A stretch of DNA of 64,000 nt from Paenibacillus anaericanus (GCF_003994475.1 NZ_RZNY01000016.1:1-64000); one strand, 5' to 3'. Numbered from the stretch's first letter, positions 26,031 through 35,590 are shown. Notes: generated by a model from the letters alone, not told the origin. Numbers and translations are program-made.

Positions 26031-26804
26031 TCACAATGAATTTAGATTGGACATGATCAACTTGAGCTTCTCCGTTGCCCTCTTCTGGATACGAGAGACA
26101 CTCATTTGGGACACACCAAGCTTCTGGGCGATGGATCGTTGAGATTCACCATCCTGGAATGCAAGCAGCAACACCTCTTGTTCCTGCTCTTTCAACTGGT
26201 TCAACGCTTGCTGAAGATCCATCCTCTTCTCAACCTCGTCATAATCGTTAGCCTCCGAGCTAATCAATTCGCCAAGCGTTGCTGCACTTTCATCTTGGGA
26301 CAATGGAGAATCCAGTGAAACGTAGTGATAGCATTCACGTCCGGCGAGCACTTCGACCGTTTCCTCCACCGAAAGATCTAAAAAATACGCGATCTCTTTC
26401 ACGTCGGGGGAACGTTCCAATTTGACGGTCAACTCGTCGATCGCCTGCTGCACAAGAGCGCCCTTTTCCTTGATTCTTCGAGGCACCTGGATATACCATG
26501 ACTTGTCCCGCAGATAGTTCTTCATATGTCCAATCATACTTTTCATAGCATAAGGCTCAAATGGAATGCCTAGCTCCATATTATACTGTTTAAGCAATCG
26601 AAGTAGCCCCATTTGGCCAACTTGATACAGATCCTCATACAGATCAGGTCGGTTACGTGATATTTTACTTGCTGCCATTTTGACCATGGGCTCATATTTC
26701 TGAATTAGAATCGTGGCAAGTTCTTTATCTTCTGTCTCCTGATATTCCCTAATCAGACGGGTAGATTTCTCTAACGACTCGGGGGGAGTCAACCTATCGC
26801 TCAT
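26031..26804 (-). CDS. sigB: General stress sigma factor SigB
   Basis: A 257-residue sigma-70 factor of the SigB/SigF/SigG group. Region 2 contains YEPMVKMAASKISRN, DLYQVGQMGLLRLL and PFEPYAMKSMIGHMKNYLRD with SWYIQVPRR; region 4 contains EVLLLAFQDGESQRSIAQKLG and the helix-turn-helix VSQMSVSRIQKRA. It is directly preceded by rsbV and rsbW, with a four-base ATGA overlap with rsbW. This identifies it as SigB rather than the sporulation factors SigF or SigG, which would be preceded by spoIIAA-spoIIAB. No rsbX follows; a terminator does. Confidence 0.92.
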   Translation of the reverse strand: MSDRLTPPESLEKSTRLIREYQETEDKELATILIQKYEPMVKMAASKISRNRPDLYEDLYQVGQMGLLRLLKQYNMELGIPFEPYAMKSMIGHMKNYLRDKSWYIQVPRRIKEKGALVQQAIDELTVKLERSPDVKEIAYFLDLSVEETVEVLAGRECYHYVSLDSPLSQDESAATLGELISSEANDYDEVEKRMDLQQALNQLKEQEQEVLLLAFQDGESQRSIAQKLGVSQMSVSRIQKRATEKLKLIMSNLNSL

Positions 26805-27253
26805 ACCGTTTCCTCAGTCTTCATCAGCCGGCGGGTCATAATCACCTTTGTCCCTTGCCCAGCTTCGTTTACGACACTTACGTCATCCATAAGCGCCTGC
26901 ATGAGATAGAAGCCAAGTCCACCAACTTGAACATCATCCAACTCCTTATCATGCATCGTAACTCGTTCACCTGCCTCACCCCACGACTCAAAACTCTCCC
27001 CGTTGTCTCTGACCGTAATGGACAATACCTCGGCAACCACTTCAAAAGTAACTTCCATAACTCCTTGCCCCTGCTTATATGCATAGAGGACCGAGTTATT
27101 ACAAGCTTCGGATACAGCTACTTTCATATCTTCAATCTCTTCATATGTAAAACCCATCTTTGAGGCTATCCCATATAAATTTAATCTAACGATATCTACG
27201 TATTCTGCTGTTGCGGGCAAACTAATGACTACTCTTTGTACTTCGTCTTTCAT
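26801..27253 (-). CDS. rsbW: Anti-sigma factor and serine kinase RsbW
   Basis: A 150-residue GHKL-fold kinase starting at ATG 27253 (MKDEVQRVVISLP). The N box is MKVAVSEACNNSVLYAY, the G1 region is VRDNGESFE and the G2 region is VGGLGFYLMQALMDDV. RsbW binds SigB to keep it inactive and phosphorylates RsbV at its conserved serine. The gene overlaps sigB by four bases and follows rsbV after 28 bases. Confidence 0.92.
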   Translation of the reverse strand: MKDEVQRVVISLPATAEYVDIVRLNLYGIASKMGFTYEEIEDMKVAVSEACNNSVLYAYKQGQGVMEVTFEVVAEVLSITVRDNGESFESWGEAGERVTMHDKELDDVQVGGLGFYLMQALMDDVSVVNEAGQGTKVIMTRRLMKTEETV

Positions 27254-27281
27254 TCTTTCTCGATCCTTCCTATTGGGAATT

Positions 27282-27608
27282 CTATTGTGCAGCAAAAAAT
27301 TTAGCGATCCCTGTCATATCAAATAACTTTTGAATCTGATCCGGCACTTCCTGTACAAGGAAATTTGCCTCCATACCATTTCTTACCTTAAGAATAGACA
27401 ATAAAATTCCAATCCCGGTACTATCGATGTAAGTCAGTTCTTTCAGGTTCAATACCAAATTAACTTTATCGTCCCCAACAAATGGCTCAATCAATTCACG
27501 AAAGTCGGGAGCTACTGATAGATCGAACTCCCCACGCAAAAACACGGTGCATGTACCATTCTTCAATTGCGGCGTTGCGACGAACTTCACATTTTTATTT
27601 GTATTCAT
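27282..27608 (-). CDS. rsbV: Anti-anti-sigma factor RsbV
   Basis: A 108-residue STAS-domain protein. The phosphorylation site is Ser63 in ELTYIDSTGIGILLSIL. Dephosphorylated RsbV takes RsbW away from SigB. The gene is the first of rsbVW-sigB, with its own candidate SigB promoter upstream (27646-27671) and AGGAGAG before ATG 27608. Confidence 0.92.
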   Translation of the reverse strand: MNTNKNVKFVATPQLKNGTCTVFLRGEFDLSVAPDFRELIEPFVGDDKVNLVLNLKELTYIDSTGIGILLSILKVRNGMEANFLVQEVPDQIQKLFDMTGIAKFFAAQ

Positions 27609-27645
27609 AGGTAATCTCTCCTGAAATTTGTTTTCTTTATATACA

Positions 27646-27671
27646 TAACCCCGTTGAACAACCTTTGAAAC
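27646..27671 (-). promoter_or_regulatory. Candidate SigB promoter of rsbV-rsbW-sigB
   Basis: On the minus strand GTTTCA (27666-27671), 14 bases, GGGTTA (27646-27651). This compares well with the SigB consensus GTTTAA-N14-GGGTAT and with its usual position as an autoregulatory promoter ahead of rsbV. The perfect palindrome GAAACATATGTTTC (27667-27680) covers the -35. Confidence 0.55.
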
Positions 27672-27680
27672 ATATGTTTC
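27667..27680. promoter_or_regulatory. Perfect 14-base palindrome over the rsbV -35
   Basis: GAAACATATGTTTC is its own reverse complement and overlaps the -35 of the candidate SigB promoter. A dimeric regulator bound here would block or compete for that promoter. No known regulator site is matched with certainty. Confidence 0.4.
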
Positions 27681-27690
27681 TTAGAAAATA

Positions 27691-29322
27691 CTATCTTAGG
27701 GGAGTAGCAATATATTTTCCCAAAATATTCTTGAGTGAGCTGAGTTGGATGGGCTTACTTATATAATCATCCATACCCGTAAGTAGACACTTGCTCTTGA
27801 TTCCATCCATTACATTCGCTGTCATCGCAATAATCTTCGCTTTCTCTTCATTCTCTTCCCCTTCTCTAATCCGCAGCGTAGCTTCTAGCCCATCCATCAC
27901 TGGCATTTGTAGATCCATGAAGATAAAATCATAACCTTCGCTATTCTGAACCATCTCGACCGCTTGTTTTCCATCCTCCGCTATATCACAGTGATACCCA
28001 AGCTTACGCAGCATACTTACCATCAGTCGCTGATTGATGTGGTGATCATCTACCACCAATATCCGTTCAGTAACCACAGATATATTGGTTGGTAACAATT
28101 GTGTTGAAGTAGGGAGCGTTTCCTCCACTTCTTCATACTGACGAACAGTAATGTCAAAGACAAAGGTAGCTCCTTGCTCTTCCATCGGCTCGACTCTGAT
28201 GGTTCCACCCATCATGTGTACAAGTGTTTGACAAATAGCTAGACCCAGACCCGTTCCTCCATATTTCCGTGTCATAGAAGAATCCAATTGTGAGAACGGT
28301 TTAAACAATCGATCTATTTTGTCGTGAGCAATACCTATTCCTGTATCTTTAACAGTAAACTCCAATACTAGATTATTATCCTCATCTACTTGAGAAGAAA
28401 CTACTAAATAAACGCCACCTTGATCGGTAAACTTAATCGCATTTGCGATCAGATTAATCAACACCTGTCGTAACCTACTCATATCCCCGTAAAGAACAGT
28501 AGGAATGTTCTCCTCGATGAAATACAGCATCTCTAACCCTTTGCGTTTCTCATCCATAGAGAACAGGTGAAACACTTCTTGAATCCCTAACCTAAGATCA
28601 AACGGACTTTCTTCCAGTTCCATCTTGCCTGATTCCATCTTCGTGAAGTCGAGAATATCATTAATTACGGTGACCAATGTACCTGCACTATTATGAATGA
28701 TCTCTGCATACTCCTTCTGTTCACCTTGAAGCTCCGTCTCTAATAATAGATCAATCATTCCGATGACCCCATTCATCGGCGTCCGAATTTCATGACTCAT
28801 CATCGCTAGAAATTCAGTCTTCGCCTTGGCGGCAATTTCAGCAACATTTTTGGCTTGCAGAAGCTCCTGATTAATGCGTTCAAGCTCCAGGGTTTTCTGT
28901 TGGAGCAGCAAGCTCTGAGTTTTGTGCCGTTGATTCGTAATGTACATATTAACAAAGCCTTCGATTTTGGATCTCAAAATTTGAGGGATAAAAGGCTTCA
29001 CCATGTAATCAATACCACCCGCTGAATATCCTGCAAACAAGTGTTCAACATCCTTGCTGTTGGCCGAGATGAAGATAATCGGAATATCCTTGGTTTTATC
29101 GCGAGCTTTGATCAATTTAGCCGTTTCAATCCCGTTTATTCCTGGCATTTGTACATCAAGTACGATGACAGCAAAATCCTTCCTTAATAGCTGTCTCAAA
29201 GCCTCTTCTCCTGAATTAGCTTTGATTAGGTCATATTGCTGGCTCTCCAGCACCGCTTCTAAAGCCATCAAGTTCTCGGGTCGGTCATCCACCAATAAGA
29301 TGGCAATCGGTTCTTCAACCAT
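27691..29322 (-). CDS. Hybrid histidine kinase: REC - HisKA - HATPase - REC
   Basis: A 543-residue cytoplasmic protein with no membrane segment. It starts at ATG 29322, eight bases after AGGAGG, with GTG 29325 just before it. Numbered from that GTG: a receiver domain (about 7-120, phospho-Asp57 in IVLDVQMP); a coiled coil; HisKA with His178 in MMSHEIRTP; HATPase_c with the N box [10 protein letters not shown] and GGTGLGLAI; and a second receiver (about 422-535, Asp471 in IFMDLQMP). It lies between the methyltransferase and rsbV, in the same direction. In the B. cereus cluster no such second kinase is known to me, so its role in the SigB pathway is inferred from position. Confidence 0.85.
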   Translation of the reverse strand: MVEEPIAILLVDDRPENLMALEAVLESQQYDLIKANSGEEALRQLLRKDFAVIVLDVQMPGINGIETAKLIKARDKTKDIPIIFISANSKDVEHLFAGYSAGGIDYMVKPFIPQILRSKIEGFVNMYITNQRHKTQSLLLQQKTLELERINQELLQAKNVAEIAAKAKTEFLAMMSHEIRTPMNGVIGMIDLLLETELQGEQKEYAEIIHNSAGTLVTVINDILDFTKMESGKMELEESPFDLRLGIQEVFHLFSMDEKRKGLEMLYFIEENIPTVLYGDMSRLRQVLINLIANAIKFTDQGGVYLVVSSQVDEDNNLVLEFTVKDTGIGIAHDKIDRLFKPFSQLDSSMTRKYGGTGLGLAICQTLVHMMGGTIRVEPMEEQGATFVFDITVRQYEEVEETLPTSTQLLPTNISVVTERILVVDDHHINQRLMVSMLRKLGYHCDIAEDGKQAVEMVQNSEGYDFIFMDLQMPVMDGLEATLRIREGEENEEKAKIIAMTANVMDGIKSKCLLTGMDDYISKPIQLSSLKNILGKYIATPLR

Positions 29323-29334
29323 CACGGAAACCTC

Positions 29335-30198
29335 CTACTTGATTTTTCGATATATTTTTTCACGTTGATCTAATGTCTCATAACAATCCTCATAACCTGT
29401 AAATTGAGTGGATTCTTTAGAACCCAGAACTAGAACGCCAAAGTGACTCAAACTATCATAAAGCAGGTTATGAACCCGTTTACGTAAGGTATCATCAAAG
29501 TAAATCATCACGTTTCGGCAAAAAATAACGTTAAACTCGTTAAAAGAACGATCCGTTGCCAAATTATGCTCTGCAAAAATAATGTTCTTACGCAGAAAAG
29601 GCTGAAAGATCACCGAATTGTACTTCGCTGTATAATAATCTGACAGGGAGCCTGTCCCCCCCGCCTCAATATAGTTTTGATTGTATGACTCCATCTTCTG
29701 GACTCCGACAATACCCTCTTTAGCAATTTTTAATGATCTATCATTCATATCGGTAGCATAAATTCGTGATCTATCATACAATCCTTCTTCATGTAATAAA
29801 ATCGCCATCGAGAAAACCTCTTCCCCAGTCGAACAGCCCGCATGCCAAATACGAATATAAGGGAAAGTCCGTAGCAATGGGATAATCTTCTCACGAAATG
29901 TCCGGAACATATTCGGATCGCGGAACATCTCAGTAACCGGAATGGATAAATTATAGACTAAGCGATCAAAGCTCGCCCGCTCATGTAGCACCTTCTCTTG
30001 AAGTCCAGAAATACTATTTAATTGTTCGGCGTAGATATGATGCCAAATCCGCCTCCGGAGAGAGGGGAGTGCATAATTCCGGAAATCGTACCCGTACATG
30101 CGATGAATCCCCTCAAGCAGAAGTTCCATCTCAATCATCTCACGCTCGCTTTGATTCTCATCGTTCTCTTCTAAGTTTGTGTATACATTAGGTGTCAT
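29335..30198 (-). CDS. CheR-type protein methyltransferase, RsbM-like
   Basis: A 287-residue protein starting at ATG 30198, eight bases after GGAG; the frame opens further upstream without a site. It has the CheR layout: an N-terminal helical domain (YGYDFRNYALPSLRRRIWHHI) and a SAM domain with IRIWHAGCSTGEEVFSMAI, RIYATDMNDRSLKIA and NVIFCRNVMIYFDD. In the B. cereus group RsbM, a CheR-type enzyme, methylates the sensor kinase RsbK and damps SigB activation. The same three partners occur here. No chemotaxis genes are present in the window. Confidence 0.85.
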   Translation of the reverse strand: MTPNVYTNLEENDENQSEREMIEMELLLEGIHRMYGYDFRNYALPSLRRRIWHHIYAEQLNSISGLQEKVLHERASFDRLVYNLSIPVTEMFRDPNMFRTFREKIIPLLRTFPYIRIWHAGCSTGEEVFSMAILLHEEGLYDRSRIYATDMNDRSLKIAKEGIVGVQKMESYNQNYIEAGGTGSLSDYYTAKYNSVIFQPFLRKNIIFAEHNLATDRSFNEFNVIFCRNVMIYFDDTLRKRVHNLLYDSLSHFGVLVLGSKESTQFTGYEDCYETLDQREKIYRKIK

Positions 30199-30250
30199 CG
30201 ATTCAGCTCCAATTGCCTCAAAATTAATAACCATTACCCCATAATGCGGT

Positions 30251-33200
30251 TTATGAATACAACCATACACGCATTAATGAGAGCAATTGATCACTCTGGA
30301 TTGGCTTCTTCACGTAATCAGATGCCCCAGCTTCAATACATTTAGATCGGTCTTCCTTCATCGCCTTAGCCGTCAGAGCGATAATAGGCAGCTTGCGAAA
30401 TTTGTCCATTTGACGAATACGAGTCATCGCCTCGTATCCATCCATTTCCGGCATCATCATATCCATCAGAATCAGGTCAATATCCCCTGCTTCCTCCAAC
30501 TTCTCAAGTGCCTCTCTTCCGTTCTCAGCATAGACCACATTCATTTGGTAAGCCTCTAGTACGCTTGACAGAGCAAATACATTTCGCACATCATCATCGA
30601 CCAACAGTATCTTCTTACCTTCGAACAATTCTTCCTTATTATGAAGTTTTTGTAAAATCTGACGTTTTTCAGCCGGAAGATTTCCTACCACTCGGTGTAG
30701 GAAGAGTGTCGTCTCATCCAGCAAACGCTCTGGTGATTTAACATCTTTGATAATGATGGATTCAGCGTACTTACGTAACGTGGTCTCTTCCGTACAATTT
30801 AACTCTTTACCCGTGTAAATAATAATTGGTAGATCGTTTAAGCTTTCATCATCACGAATCTGATCTAACAACTCAAAGCCCGTCATGTCCTTTAGCATTA
30901 AATCAAGCACCATACAATCGTAATGCTTCTGACGTAATTGCTGTAGCGCCTCTCCACCGGTCGGTACGGCTGTAATGACCACATCGTCATGACCGATCAG
31001 TTCGATAATAGAGTTGCGCTGGATTTCATCGTCTTCCACCACTAACAATTGCTTGAGATCCTGCTTAGTGTAAGATTCGATATAAGAGAAAGCACCCTCA
31101 AGCTGTTCTCTCGAAGACGGCTTACGTAAGAAAGCGATGGCTCCCATTCTTAGCCCCTGCTTCGCGTCATCCACAACTGAAATAACATGTACCGGAATAT
31201 GACGAGTTTCTTCATGACTCTTCAACTCGTTTAAAATGGACCAGCCATCCATCACAGGCAGCTGAATATCCAAGATGATTGCATCCGGTAAATACTGCCG
31301 AGCTAGCTGCAAGCCCTTATCTCCCTGTATGGCGACCACTGTCTTGAACTCGTGCTCTCGCGACATTTCAACTAGAATTTTGACAAAGTGTATATCGTCT
31401 TCAATGATAAGCATCACTTTGTCTCCAGGGACAATATTCTCTCGATCATCTTCTACGGGTTCTACCACAGACAAAGGCATATGCTCAGCTACTTGAAGTG
31501 AAACTTCTTGATCGAATGCCGAGGAATGCATAGGACGGGTAGCTGCAACTTGTTCGTCGGCAATGAACATAGTGGAGTTAGCTTCCTTGGGAAGATACAG
31601 TACGAAATTGCTCCCCTGACCTTCCGTTGAATTCAAGCTAATGCCCCCACCAAGTAAAGCGGAAATCTCCCTACTGATAGACAGGCCAAGCCCAGTTCCG
31701 CCGTACTTCCGGCTAGTTGTACCGTCCACCTGCTGAAATGCCTCAAATACCAAATCGACTTTATTTAGAGGTATGCCAATTCCAGAGTCCTCCACACTCA
31801 ATGCCAAATACTCTCGAGAACGATCTAAATAAATAGGTACTTCTTCTGGTAACGCCTCCCTCACAACGAAGGTCACTTCCCCTTCAGAAGTAAATTTGAA
31901 CGCATTTGAGAGCAAATTACGGAGTATTTGCTTCACTCGATGGCCATCTGTCACAATTTCTAACGGTACAGCCTCTTCTATCGCAATACTTAGTCCAATA
32001 TGTTTGCTCTCAGCTACAGGTCTAAAGTTCTGTTCAACAAACTCCTGAAGTTCTTGCACACGAACAGTTTCACGGTTGATCTCCATCTTACCGGCGTCCA
32101 CCTTTGATAAATCTAGAATTTCATCGATCATCCTAAGTAGGTCGCCACCCGACATATGAATCGTATGTGCATATTCAACCTGCTTCATTGTCAGATTCTC
32201 TTCCTTGTTCTCAGAGAGTAACTGCGATAGGATCAGGAGACTATTCAGCGGAGTACGAAGTTCATGTGACATATTCGCCAAGAATTGAGACTTATATTTG
32301 CTCGTCACAGCAAGCTGGGTTGCATGCCGTTCCAATTCTCCCTTAGTCTTCTCAATCTCCTTATTCTTTTCTTCTACCGCTAGCACCTGTTCTTCCATTG
32401 CACGGGTCCTAGCAATCAGCTCCGTATTGAAATGTTCTAACTCTTCCTGTTGCTGCTGCAGTAAGTCTTCAGAACGCCGGAGCGCACTGGTCTGTTTCTC
32501 AAGGTTCTCATTGGAGCGGCGTAAATCATCCTGTTGACTCTGAAGTTCTTCCGATTGCACTTGAAGTTCCTCAGTCAATGCCTGCGACTCGCGCAGCAGC
32601 TCTTCTACACGAAGTCGTCCAGAAATATTGTTAAGTATGATACCTAGACTGTAGGTCAAATCCTCCAGTAACTCTTCCTCAAGCGGTGTGAAATGATCAA
32701 AATTGGCAAGTTCAATTACGCCAAGCAATTCATCCTCAAAAACAATAGGATATATTAGAACATGAGAAGGCTGAGCTTCTCCCAAACCAGAACGTATTGA
32801 TAAATAATCATCAGGAACCTTGCTTAGAGAGATCGATTTCCTATCCAATGCTGCCTGTCCGATCAAGCCTTCACCCATTTTGAAAACTTCGCGTAATTTC
32901 ATATCTCCGTCTTTAGCATAAGATCCTACAAGGTCTAAATACTCCGGATTATTCTCTTCCCTCCGAATATAAATCGCTCCAAATCTTCCACCAAGCACAG
33001 GGGTAAACTCACTTATGAATAATTGCGATACTTGCTCTAGTGAATTAATTCCGTGGAACAATTCCGTGATACGCGCCATATTTGCATTGAGCCAGGTCCG
33101 ATCCTTCTGCTGTTGTATGAAGTTCCCCTCCAGCTCCCGTTTCTCCTGAAGATCTTCGGACATCTCTTGAAAGACGCGAGCAACATCCCCCACTTCATCC

Positions 33201-33916
33201 GTAGTTGGAATAGTAATCCTTTGGATTTCATCAAACTGACTTTTCCCAAAATGCTTCATCATAAGGTTGACTGTGTTTAATCCACGACCAATACTCGGAA
33301 TCACCCACAGTATGATAGTTAGTCCTAATAAAAGTCCTGCACAAATAATGACGATCATCACTTGAATGGATTCCTTATAGGCTTGTTTAGCCTGATTAAT
33401 ATCCTCATCAATTTGAAGATCTTGATATTGCTTCATTTCATTTAAGATATCGAGTAAATTATCCTGAGTCTCCTGGCCTATCGAAATACGATATGCATTA
33501 GCACCTTGGTAATCCCCAGTGGATAAATAGTTCAACACGCGTTTCTGATAATTTAAAAATTCCTGATTCGCCTCCTCGATAGATGCAAGCATTTTTCGTT
33601 CTTCCATAGTATTAACTTCACTTTTTATAGTAGCTAAAAGACTTGTAGCCATTTCATTCTTACTTTCTAATCGAGCCCACTCTTTATCAAAATAGTCTTG
33701 GTTCTGAACTTGTAACACATTAGTTATAATACGAGCTGAATCATTAATCTCTCCGCGCAGACTCGTGGAATTTTTAATTTTCATATAGCGATTGCTATAG
33801 AGGCTATCCAACTGATCGTTCATATACGTTAGTCTGTCATAAGCGGTAAAAGTCATCACCAACATAATGACCATCAGGGAACTAAAACCAATGACTAGCT
33901 TATTTTTTATTTTCAT
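30251..33916 (-). CDS. Membrane hybrid sensor kinase with three receivers, RsbK-like
   Basis: A 1221-residue sensor kinase. Domains in order: TM1 (8-28); an extracellular four-helix-bundle sensor (about 30-182) like CHASE3 or MCP sensors; TM2 (185-207); HAMP (208-262); GAF (about 275-432); a long Gln/Glu-rich coiled coil (432-540); HisKA with His551 in MSHELRTP; HATPase_c with NLLSNAFKF and GGTGLGLSISRE; then receivers REC1 (835-945, Asp883), REC2 (955-1075, Asp1005) and REC3 (1101-1215, Asp1152). B. cereus RsbK is a hybrid kinase that integrates stress signals and acts on RsbY. The gene overlaps the phosphatase gene upstream by four bases. Confidence 0.88.
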   Translation of the reverse strand: MKIKNKLVIGFSSLMVIMLVMTFTAYDRLTYMNDQLDSLYSNRYMKIKNSTSLRGEINDSARIITNVLQVQNQDYFDKEWARLESKNEMATSLLATIKSEVNTMEERKMLASIEEANQEFLNYQKRVLNYLSTGDYQGANAYRISIGQETQDNLLDILNEMKQYQDLQIDEDINQAKQAYKESIQVMIVIICAGLLLGLTIILWVIPSIGRGLNTVNLMMKHFGKSQFDEIQRITIPTTDEVGDVARVFQEMSEDLQEKRELEGNFIQQQKDRTWLNANMARITELFHGINSLEQVSQLFISEFTPVLGGRFGAIYIRREENNPEYLDLVGSYAKDGDMKLREVFKMGEGLIGQAALDRKSISLSKVPDDYLSIRSGLGEAQPSHVLIYPIVFEDELLGVIELANFDHFTPLEEELLEDLTYSLGIILNNISGRLRVEELLRESQALTEELQVQSEELQSQQDDLRRSNENLEKQTSALRRSEDLLQQQQEELEHFNTELIARTRAMEEQVLAVEEKNKEIEKTKGELERHATQLAVTSKYKSQFLANMSHELRTPLNSLLILSQLLSENKEENLTMKQVEYAHTIHMSGGDLLRMIDEILDLSKVDAGKMEINRETVRVQELQEFVEQNFRPVAESKHIGLSIAIEEAVPLEIVTDGHRVKQILRNLLSNAFKFTSEGEVTFVVREALPEEVPIYLDRSREYLALSVEDSGIGIPLNKVDLVFEAFQQVDGTTSRKYGGTGLGLSISREISALLGGGISLNSTEGQGSNFVLYLPKEANSTMFIADEQVAATRPMHSSAFDQEVSLQVAEHMPLSVVEPVEDDRENIVPGDKVMLIIEDDIHFVKILVEMSREHEFKTVVAIQGDKGLQLARQYLPDAIILDIQLPVMDGWSILNELKSHEETRHIPVHVISVVDDAKQGLRMGAIAFLRKPSSREQLEGAFSYIESYTKQDLKQLLVVEDDEIQRNSIIELIGHDDVVITAVPTGGEALQQLRQKHYDCMVLDLMLKDMTGFELLDQIRDDESLNDLPIIIYTGKELNCTEETTLRKYAESIIIKDVKSPERLLDETTLFLHRVVGNLPAEKRQILQKLHNKEELFEGKKILLVDDDVRNVFALSSVLEAYQMNVVYAENGREALEKLEEAGDIDLILMDMMMPEMDGYEAMTRIRQMDKFRKLPIIALTAKAMKEDRSKCIEAGASDYVKKPIQSDQLLSLMRVWLYS

Positions 33917-35088
33917 GCTATATCTCCCCGCTCTTTAAGTGAAATCCATACCAGACATTTATCATCTTCCCGCTCCTGAGCAGGTCCTTCATCAAAAAAC
34001 AACGTCTGCATTTTGGGTTTGTCCATCTCATGATTTCCGTGAAGTGCATCCTCCAGAAGTTGAATCTGTTCCTCCTGATTTCCTGGTAAAGTCTCTAATA
34101 ATCCGTCTGTATATAGCACGAGATGTCCATCTCCTTCATAGAAAAAGGTCTGAGTCACGGCTTCAATTTTATCAAATAGTCCGACTGGTGGACATACAGT
34201 ATTCAGCTTTATCACGGAACCATCTTCGTGAAAGAATAACCCTGGGGGATGCCCTGCATTAACATAATCTATTTTCTTCGAACTAGTATCCACTACTAGA
34301 TAAATAGCGGTGAAGTAATACTGAATCAATTGATCTTCAATACACAATTGATTGAACCGCCGATTCAATTCCTGAATAACCTTCTCCGGTTCAACATATG
34401 TATATACCGTCTCTTTCAACATAGATGCAATAAACATACAGAATAGAGATGAGGAAATACCATGTCCCATGATATCTAGTAGAATGACACCGTATCGGCC
34501 ATCTCCTAGTGGATACCACGAGTATAAGTCACCAGCTAATTCAAACGAAGGTTTGTAGAGCGCATCAATTTGGACAAGAGGATCTACAATCGGGGCACTT
34601 AATACAGCATTCTGAACCAAAGCAGCGAGTCTTAATTCACTTTGAATCCGCTGATCCCGCTCCTTATGCCAGTCCTTCTCTCTCTTCAATCGGAGGGCAA
34701 GGCGAATTCTAGCCATAAGCTCAACTTTATTGATCGGTTTCGTCACATAATCAACAGCGCCTGCATCCAAAGCCTCAGCAAGCTTCTTGGAATCACCTAC
34801 GGCTGTAACCATAATGATCGGAATATCCCTCAAACTATCGTACTGCTGAATAAGACGGCATGCTTCAATACCGTCCATTTCAGGCATCATCATATCAAGT
34901 AAAATGAGATCAATATCACTGGACTTTGGTGCTGATTCTTGATCTTGACCAGGATTAGTAACACCCAGTCTTTCAAACATCTCCTTTGCCGAAGATGCGG
35001 AGTACATGTTTTTATGTTTCTCTTTTTTTAATATTTCCCTAATGATTAAAGTATTGGTGTGATTATCATCAACGATTAGAATTTTCAT
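33913..35088 (-). CDS. REC-PP2C phosphatase, RsbY/RsbU-like
   Basis: A 391-residue response regulator with a PP2C-type output domain. The receiver has the acid pair at Asp7/Asp8, phospho-Asp65 in LILLDMMMPEMDG and TAVGDSKK. The SpoIIE/PP2C domain (about 170-388) has its metal ligands in ELAGDLYSW, LLDIMGHGISS, YTDGLLE and REDDKCLV. In the B. cereus SigB pathway RsbY of this architecture dephosphorylates RsbV when its receiver is phosphorylated. It is the first gene of the signalling cluster and is translationally coupled to the kinase. Confidence 0.88.
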   Translation of the reverse strand: MKILIVDDNHTNTLIIREILKKEKHKNMYSASSAKEMFERLGVTNPGQDQESAPKSSDIDLILLDMMMPEMDGIEACRLIQQYDSLRDIPIIMVTAVGDSKKLAEALDAGAVDYVTKPINKVELMARIRLALRLKREKDWHKERDQRIQSELRLAALVQNAVLSAPIVDPLVQIDALYKPSFELAGDLYSWYPLGDGRYGVILLDIMGHGISSSLFCMFIASMLKETVYTYVEPEKVIQELNRRFNQLCIEDQLIQYYFTAIYLVVDTSSKKIDYVNAGHPPGLFFHEDGSVIKLNTVCPPVGLFDKIEAVTQTFFYEGDGHLVLYTDGLLETLPGNQEEQIQLLEDALHGNHEMDKPKMQTLFFDEGPAQEREDDKCLVWISLKERGDIA

Positions 35089-35161
35089 AGTTTATCTCCT
35101 AGTTTGTATCAAATTTACATATAACCTCTTTTAACTATAACATATTGTAAAAGTGTGCTTT

Positions 35162-35221
35162 TTCAAAAACATAGATAAGGAATGGGTTAGACTTCTCCCA
35201 TTCCTTATCTATGTTTTTGAA
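35162..35221. repeat. Long perfect inverted repeat between the YflT-like gene and the SigB cluster
   Basis: Two 25-base arms (35162-35186 and 35197-35221), starting TTCAAAAACATAG, are perfect complements around a 10-base loop. The stem could terminate the YflT-like gene on the minus strand (TTTTTGAA end), but it is longer than any other terminator here. It also contains the T run needed for the opposite direction. Confidence 0.7.
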
Positions 35222-35254
35222 TGTATTCATTAGTCTACATATCGAACATGTCAT

Positions 35255-35590
35255 TTAAGGTAACTGCCGAGCGATTACAAGTACTTTCCCATGATCTAAC
35301 TCTTTCTCATAAAACGCCGCTTCCATCTCAGTGAAACCAAGCGAGACGATTTTGGCCCTTAGCTCATCCCCTCGAGAACGGAAGAGATTAGCGATGGCGT
35401 CAAAGATCCCTTCTTCCTTAATACCAATCTCATCTGCATTCGCAGTTTCAGCAATACGCTCCGTTTGATCTTGATTATGAGCAAGGACGAAAATTTGTTC
35501 GGTAAGATACCCGCTAGCGCGAAGCTCCCCTACCGCTTCCACAGCCTGCAAACCATTTTGCACCACTTTTACATATGATTTTGAGTTCAT
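35255..35590 (-). CDS. General stress protein, YflT/GspM-like
   Basis: A 111-residue soluble protein (start ATG 35590, nine bases after AGGAG; ATG 35596 is only three bases away). Family features are KVVQNGLQAVEAVGELRASGY and AFYEKELDHGKVLVIAR. It belongs to the general stress protein 17M (YflT) domain, members of which are induced through SigB in B. subtilis. The position next to the sigB cluster agrees. A GGGTAA at about 35640 on the minus strand could be a SigB -10, but its -35 is poor. Confidence 0.75.
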   Translation of the reverse strand: MNSKSYVKVVQNGLQAVEAVGELRASGYLTEQIFVLAHNQDQTERIAETANADEIGIKEEGIFDAIANLFRSRGDELRAKIVSLGFTEMEAAFYEKELDHGKVLVIARQLP

